64,000 bases of DNA from Bacillota bacterium. GTDB lineage: Bacteria > Bacillota > Clostridia > Acetivibrionales > DTU013. A program made the position numbers and the translations under genes. The notes under the pieces are model-generated. The model did no database searches. It was not told the origin of the DNA and was given only the letters and a program-made list of their open reading frames with translations. The stretch lies in contig JAEYRB010000059.1 in NCBI GenBank assembly GCA_023409735.1, forward strand, positions 67,800 through 131,799. The letters run 5' to 3'. Position 1 is the first letter of the stretch, and each line of letters starts with the position of its first letter. Shown piece after piece: positions 60,158 to 64,000 of the stretch.

Positions 60158-61681
60158 ATGGCAAAAAATCTCAAGAAAATCTTTCTGTTTGTTCTCGCAA
60201 CAATTATGTGCTTCAGCACTATAAGCTTACAGATATTTGCGGAAGAACAAAATACATCCCAGACCATATGGTACGGTGGTGAAATGTCAGTAGACGTAAA
60301 AGCCGGCGAAAACGGTTATACATTTATGTCCGTTTATGACAAGCCTCACCATGCTTATGAAATGAGTAACCACATGGTAAGCACGGATGGTGGCATAAAT
60401 CATGACATTCCTCAGACTTTAGTTATGATTGACGCAAGTAAGGATTATACGTGGACCCCCAGCGATTTGTATTCCTATGGAAAGAGCAACTATGAGGTTT
60501 TGTATTGTTGTGATGCCGAAACTGGATACAACAACGGCATTTACTACAAGCGCATGAATCTCGAAGACAGTGATTATTATGATGCTGATAAAGCAGCTCA
60601 TATCCGCGCTATCGTAACCAATTCATACCCTTATGTTTCTCTCGAACAGATGAAGAAGAATCTTGCTGAAGATGGATTTGTTGGTGCAGAAACACTAACA
60701 CGCGCAGAAATCATCACCGCTGTACAGTCGGCTATCTGGGCTTATGCAAATAATGAAAATTATACTTACAGCAGAACATTCCATGTGCCTGCCAATGCTC
60801 AATGGGGAGGCGTAATGCACGATTTCACAAACGAAATGGACATTTGGTGGTTAACCGGCAGACGCCAGTTCTCCACGAATGATGAAACTGCTGGCCGCAT
60901 CAATGCACTTATTAATCATTTGATGAATGAAGAAAAGGTATTTGCTGATAAGAATCAGGTTGTTATCTCCGACCTCAAGATGGTAGGTGCACCTGTTCTT
61001 ATGAATAAGGCTGATCAGTCTTACAAGATCAATCTCGCCCTAACTCTCAACAATAGCGGTAGCGGCTACGAAGATGATATTGCCATCACCGTAACCACAG
61101 GTGATGCTGAAATTGTTGTACCTGTTATATACGGTATCGAGGAATACACCCTCGAAGTTAACGCAAAACGTGAAGATGAAATCAAAGCTGTTGTATCCGG
61201 TACACAGGTTCTTCCTAAAGGTGTGTACTTCTATGAGCCTGAAGGTGGACGTGATGTTTCCCAGTGCCTTGTAGGCGTAGCAATGGGCAAGACTTCTGTT
61301 TACTCCGAAGACTCCGTTTGCTTCAACGACGTAACTTTCAAGGCCGGCACTGCATCCAACATCAGTTATATGCTGATCAATAAGGAAACCGGTGCAGTTG
61401 AATTCATTGATAAGATCGACCTTGATAAAAAAGACACCTTTGCTCCAATTATCACCAAGGAAGGCTATATCGCAGCTATGTTCATCAAGCAGTCTACCAC
61501 AGGTCTGTTCTGGATCGAAGAAGAGGTTGATACAGATATCGTTAATGATGTTATCGAGAGTCTTAAAGAAAACAACCCTTCTTACAAGACACATGATGCT
61601 GTTGCATTCGGTGAAGGCGAACACGACCTGATCTATAAAAAAGGCAAGAAGGATAAGACTGTAACCTACTTCTTCGGTTAA
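60158..61681 (+). CDS. Secreted thioester-domain (TED/TQXA) adhesin
   Basis: A 507-residue secreted protein with a signal peptide (residues 1-28, cleavage near IFAEE). The thioester domain covers about residues 35-230: the Cys of YCCDAETG (Cys117 or 118) and Gln190 in TAVQSAIWAY form the reactive Cys-Gln bond that lets such adhesins attach covalently to host or surface amines. The C-terminal part (250-507) is beta-rich. It ends KDKTVTYFFG, with no LPXTG motif, membrane anchor or SLH segment. Codons favour C-ending forms and CGC for Arg more than neighbours do. AAAGGAGAAG precedes ATG 60158. Confidence 0.82.
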   Translation: MAKNLKKIFLFVLATIMCFSTISLQIFAEEQNTSQTIWYGGEMSVDVKAGENGYTFMSVYDKPHHAYEMSNHMVSTDGGINHDIPQTLVMIDASKDYTWTPSDLYSYGKSNYEVLYCCDAETGYNNGIYYKRMNLEDSDYYDADKAAHIRAIVTNSYPYVSLEQMKKNLAEDGFVGAETLTRAEIITAVQSAIWAYANNENYTYSRTFHVPANAQWGGVMHDFTNEMDIWWLTGRRQFSTNDETAGRINALINHLMNEEKVFADKNQVVISDLKMVGAPVLMNKADQSYKINLALTLNNSGSGYEDDIAITVTTGDAEIVVPVIYGIEEYTLEVNAKREDEIKAVVSGTQVLPKGVYFYEPEGGRDVSQCLVGVAMGKTSVYSEDSVCFNDVTFKAGTASNISYMLINKETGAVEFIDKIDLDKKDTFAPIITKEGYIAAMFIKQSTTGLFWIEEEVDTDIVNDVIESLKENNPSYKTHDAVAFGEGEHDLIYKKGKKDKTVTYFFG

Positions 61682-61703
61682 TATTAAAACCTTTTGAAAC
61701 AAT

Positions 61704-61730
61704 AAGGGCTGCTCTGTGAGGCAGCCCTTT
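61704..61730 (+). terminator. Terminator of the TED adhesin gene
   Basis: AAGGGCTGC and GCAGCCCTTT form a compact hairpin 22 bases after the stop codon. Confidence 0.8.
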
Positions 61731-62167
61731 CTCATGCTCAACGTCTATATGGATTAATATATAGCTTATTATATTAATAATACCCAAAACATTTATTTAT
61801 TACAACTATTCAATAAGAATTCAGATCGTAAGAGCTGATAGGTCTCGTTGTGGGTCTATTAATATCTTGATGTTATCTCATAGCAGCTGCAAGTGGTAGT
61901 GGTATAGAGAAGGTTGCCGCCCGCCAGAACGCTCCGGCGTGTGAATGCCTCTTAAGAAGTGTTTTTGCTACTCACTATGGAGGGCTCTGTTGTGACCGTT
62001 GCTGGAGTTTGTTGCTACTCAGTATGAAAGCCCTTTATGGCTGTACGTTTTACTAATACGCTGATCGAAGGTCTACAGCAAAAAGTCTCGGGTGCTTGAT
62101 GCTCCCGAGACTGTTAGTAATGGTGTGTACACTATTTGTGAAAACCACTTCTTATTAAGAATATTGC
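61731..62167. other. Intergenic region with a short direct repeat
   Basis: Two related segments TTGCTACTCACTATGGAGGG (near 61970) and TTGCTACTCAGTATGAAAGC (near 62010) lie about 45 bases apart. A dispersed terminator-like element follows at 62058. No coding frame looks real. Confidence 0.4.
62058..62120 (-). repeat. Dispersed terminator-like element, single copy (reverse)
   Basis: ACGCTGATCGAAGGTCTACA, GCAAAAAGTCTCGGG, a loop and CCCGAGACTGTT. On the minus strand this is a near-perfect terminator hairpin and could end the M16 peptidase transcript, whose stop is at 62168. Confidence 0.68.
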
Positions 62168-64000
62168 TTAGTTACCTGATAATTTTACAGACAACCCATT
62201 CAGGTATGCCTGAACGTCGGCAATAGTAACCTCTGCCTTTGGATTAAATTTGCCTTCTGGATCCAGCTGAGCAATACCCGAACTAATAAGTGCCTTTACA
62301 CTATCCATGGCCCAGGGGCTGATGTTCTTTATATCAGCTATGGCTGTATCATTCGGACTTAGCTGTAAGCCATACATTTGAGCTACTCTGTTAATGAAAA
62401 TTGCAAGCTGTTCCTTTGTCAGCTTTTCATTTTCAGCATAATTGCCTTTCCCGTCACCCTGTAATAGATTTGCCTGTTTAGCATACTCTACGGGGTTGGG
62501 TACGCCCTGGACAAGCATCTCCATAAGCTGTGCTCTTGTAAGTGTTTCATTTACCTGGCTTTGTCCAAAGGATATTATTGAATTATACAGGTCCTTATTT
62601 TCTGCAATTTTATTAGGATTGCCAACTGTGGAGCGGGTTCCGTTCTTAAGAAGATTTTCAAATACAGCTCCCATAGCTTTAACATCCTGAACTGTTGTGG
62701 ACTTAATCTCACGAAGTAATTGCAGACGATCCTCGGTGGTTCTCCCCATAAGGTATTGACTAATTGCATTAGTTGCTCCTCCAAGCTCGCCTGCAGTTGC
62801 AGTGCTTGCTCCGAAGGCTTTAAGGATATACCTGTCAAGCTCCTCCTGAGTTATGTTTGTGTTTTTAATAAATTCCGGAAGTTCGGCATATACTTCAAAG
62901 GTTTCCTTAATGTTAGGATCACGGTAGGAGACAAGCATAAATGCGGTACCTCCGAAGTTTACAATATTATCATATGCACCGTATTCTAATCTGATTTTCG
63001 GGGTGATATAGTTGTCTGCAATAAATAATCCTATAGGAATATACTTTCCATTATCTTTTACACCCATATCATCATAGGTTGCAGAAATCATATTATACTG
63101 AACCGAGGTGTCAAGAGTTATTGCCTCGTTCAACGCTGGCTTTGGCAGCTTTGAGTAATCCTGTACAGTGATTGGCTTTGCAGGCAAGGTACTAATAAAT
63201 GGCTTAATTGTTGACTCGAATTCTTCAATGCCCTTCTTATTGCCTGCAAATGAGGTAATCATATTGGTCCTGTTCAAGACTAGATCCTTAACGGATTGCA
63301 GCTCTGCAGTCACAGAGTTTGGATCGGACTGAATTTTTTGTTCCAGCTGAGTAAGAAAATCATAATAATCCAGACCCGACAGATAGCTTGAATAATTAAT
63401 ACAATCATTGGTTACTGACAGATTGCGGTTAATCAATAAGTTAACTGGATTATTTACAAACTGGTTTTTCAGTAATGTAATTTGTTGTTTTACAATGTAT
63501 GATATAGTATCTATGTCAGTAAATTTTGTATTAAGCAGCATTTCCTTAACGAGGGACAGCTGATTATCATATTCGTCCATCAAGCCAGCCCATGATATTA
63601 ATATGCAGGGAGTAAATTTGCTCCAATCCTTTGTTGGTATTGTTGATAAAGCAAAGGATGCTCCGTTTAGGTATTTTATCTTCAGAGTATTTAGCTCTGC
63701 TTTGGCATATAGGTCTGTATCAAGCTGCCCAAGCAGGCTGGAGAATAAATTAAGGTATTGGAGCTTGTCAACAGGGACTGCTGAGGTGTCCATAACTATC
63801 ATAGTAGATCCGGTTTCTCCAACGTCTGCATTTGCTGTTAAAATCCGTACTCCGTCATTTAAGGAGGTTTCCTTAATGTTATAATCCTTGACCTCAACCG
63901 GCAGATCTGAGACATTTACAGCCTGGAGCTCCTTTATTACAGACAGTTCTGCTTCACCCTCTGATTTTTTGTTCCATTCATTAAAGCTATTTGTATCGCT
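62168..64000 (-). CDS. M16C (PreP-like) peptidase C-terminal part with SLH tail (partial)
   Basis: The frame is open to the right edge (it continues upstream of the internal Met at 63802), so at least 610 residues are present and the N-terminal catalytic part is missing. DTSAVPVDKLQYLNLFSSLL, GQLDTDLY and FTPCILISWAGLMDEYDNQL match the M16C-associated domain of presequence-protease-like metallopeptidases. The last 85 residues (KLTKEQLAIFINRVAQMYGL, ISPWAMDSVKALISSGIA, ITIADVQAYLNGL-like end) form an S-layer homology segment that binds pyruvylated wall polymer. It would be a wall-attached insulinase-type peptidase; CsaB at 14656 fits as its anchoring partner. Confidence 0.78.
   Translation of the reverse strand, partial: SDTNSFNEWNKKSEGEAELSVIKELQAVNVSDLPVEVKDYNIKETSLNDGVRILTANADVGETGSTMIVMDTSAVPVDKLQYLNLFSSLLGQLDTDLYAKAELNTLKIKYLNGASFALSTIPTKDWSKFTPCILISWAGLMDEYDNQLSLVKEMLLNTKFTDIDTISYIVKQQITLLKNQFVNNPVNLLINRNLSVTNDCINYSSYLSGLDYYDFLTQLEQKIQSDPNSVTAELQSVKDLVLNRTNMITSFAGNKKGIEEFESTIKPFISTLPAKPITVQDYSKLPKPALNEAITLDTSVQYNMISATYDDMGVKDNGKYIPIGLFIADNYITPKIRLEYGAYDNIVNFGGTAFMLVSYRDPNIKETFEVYAELPEFIKNTNITQEELDRYILKAFGASTATAGELGGATNAISQYLMGRTTEDRLQLLREIKSTTVQDVKAMGAVFENLLKNGTRSTVGNPNKIAENKDLYNSIISFGQSQVNETLTRAQLMEMLVQGVPNPVEYAKQANLLQGDGKGNYAENEKLTKEQLAIFINRVAQMYGLQLSPNDTAIADIKNISPWAMDSVKALISSGIAQLDPEGKFNPKAEVTIADVQAYLNGLSVKLSGN

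Noticed and set aside
60000..60224. Plus-strand frame over the leader of the TED gene
   Set aside because: It reads through the c-di-GMP riboswitch and overlaps the true gene in another frame.
61040..61741. 233-codon minus-strand frame opposite the TED gene
   Set aside because: A long shadow frame caused by the gene's codon bias; no ribosome site and no domain.
1..64000. tRNA or rRNA genes
   Set aside because: I looked for CCA-ended cloverleaf patterns and conserved rRNA words and found none I could support; the GGGTGCAAGTCCC word resembles a T-loop but belongs to the intron remnants.

Overview
The window is AT-rich DNA from a spore-forming, Gram-positive, plant-polysaccharide-degrading member of the Clostridia. 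The evidence is a gpr germination protease, a c-di-AMP (ydaO-type) riboswitch in front of an NlpC/P60 hydrolase, a CsaB-type pyruvyl transferase together with an SLH-tailed peptidase, LplB/YtcP-type sugar permeases without their own ATPase, DUF3842 and DUF3781 proteins, and strong AGGAGG ribosome binding sites. A genus cannot be fixed from the sequence alone; a cellulolytic Ruminiclostridium-like or related lineage fits.

Layout. 1-5.6 kb: the end of an arginase gene, a group IIC intron 5' remnant, an ECF sigma/anti-sigma pair, a decayed SDR gene, a PadR regulator, an acyl-CoA synthetase and a DUF3781 protein. 5.7-14.3 kb: an L-fucose isomerase-like protein, a DUF3842 protein, a LacI regulator divergent from a LarA-family racemase/epimerase (with clear operators), an E2-like acyltransferase, a HAD phosphatase and a two-P-loop ATPase. 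14.6-24.1 kb: a GT4-CsaB fusion, DUF72, GNAT, the c-di-AMP riboswitch and its SH3-NlpC/P60 hydrolase, then the housekeeping run comEC, holA, rpsT. 53.2-64 kb: gpr, a second acyl-CoA synthetase, an M50-like peptidase, a divergent ligA, a c-di-GMP-I riboswitch in front of a thioester-domain adhesin, and the C-terminal part of an M16C peptidase ending in an SLH segment.

The most notable region is 24.2-53.1 kb. A block of about 29 kb sits between rpsT and gpr, genes that are normally neighbours in Clostridia, and it is flanked by a 72/73-bp direct repeat of the rpsT-gpr intergenic sequence. It encodes two GH95-type enzymes, GH31, GH43, GH51 and GH4 glycosidases, three paralogous CE1-like esterases, a type-B carboxylesterase, MoaF-like (calycin-type) proteins including one fused to an NAD(P)-binding domain, an MFS transporter, a CUT1-type sugar ABC transporter and one MarR regulator.

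The same palindrome (core TTAGAATTCTAA) lies at the MarR gene's own promoter, the esterase promoter, the ABC-transporter promoter and the two divergent promoters at 34 kb, each time inside or just after a good -35/-10 pair. A close variant precedes the first GH95 gene and related half-sites precede GH4. I read this as a self-contained, MarR-controlled island for esterified, fucose/xylose/arabinose/galactose-decorated plant glycan. The link to hydroxycinnamate (ferulate-like) release, and a role for the MoaF-like proteins in it, is a hypothesis. Signs of rearrangement inside the island are a MoaF pseudogene with its N-terminal half inverted and an orphan GH95 N-terminal fragment.

Other structure includes a dispersed ~65-bp terminator-like element at four loci, two group IIC intron 5' remnants directly after terminators (one amplified into a 16-bp tandem array), and several degenerate repeats.
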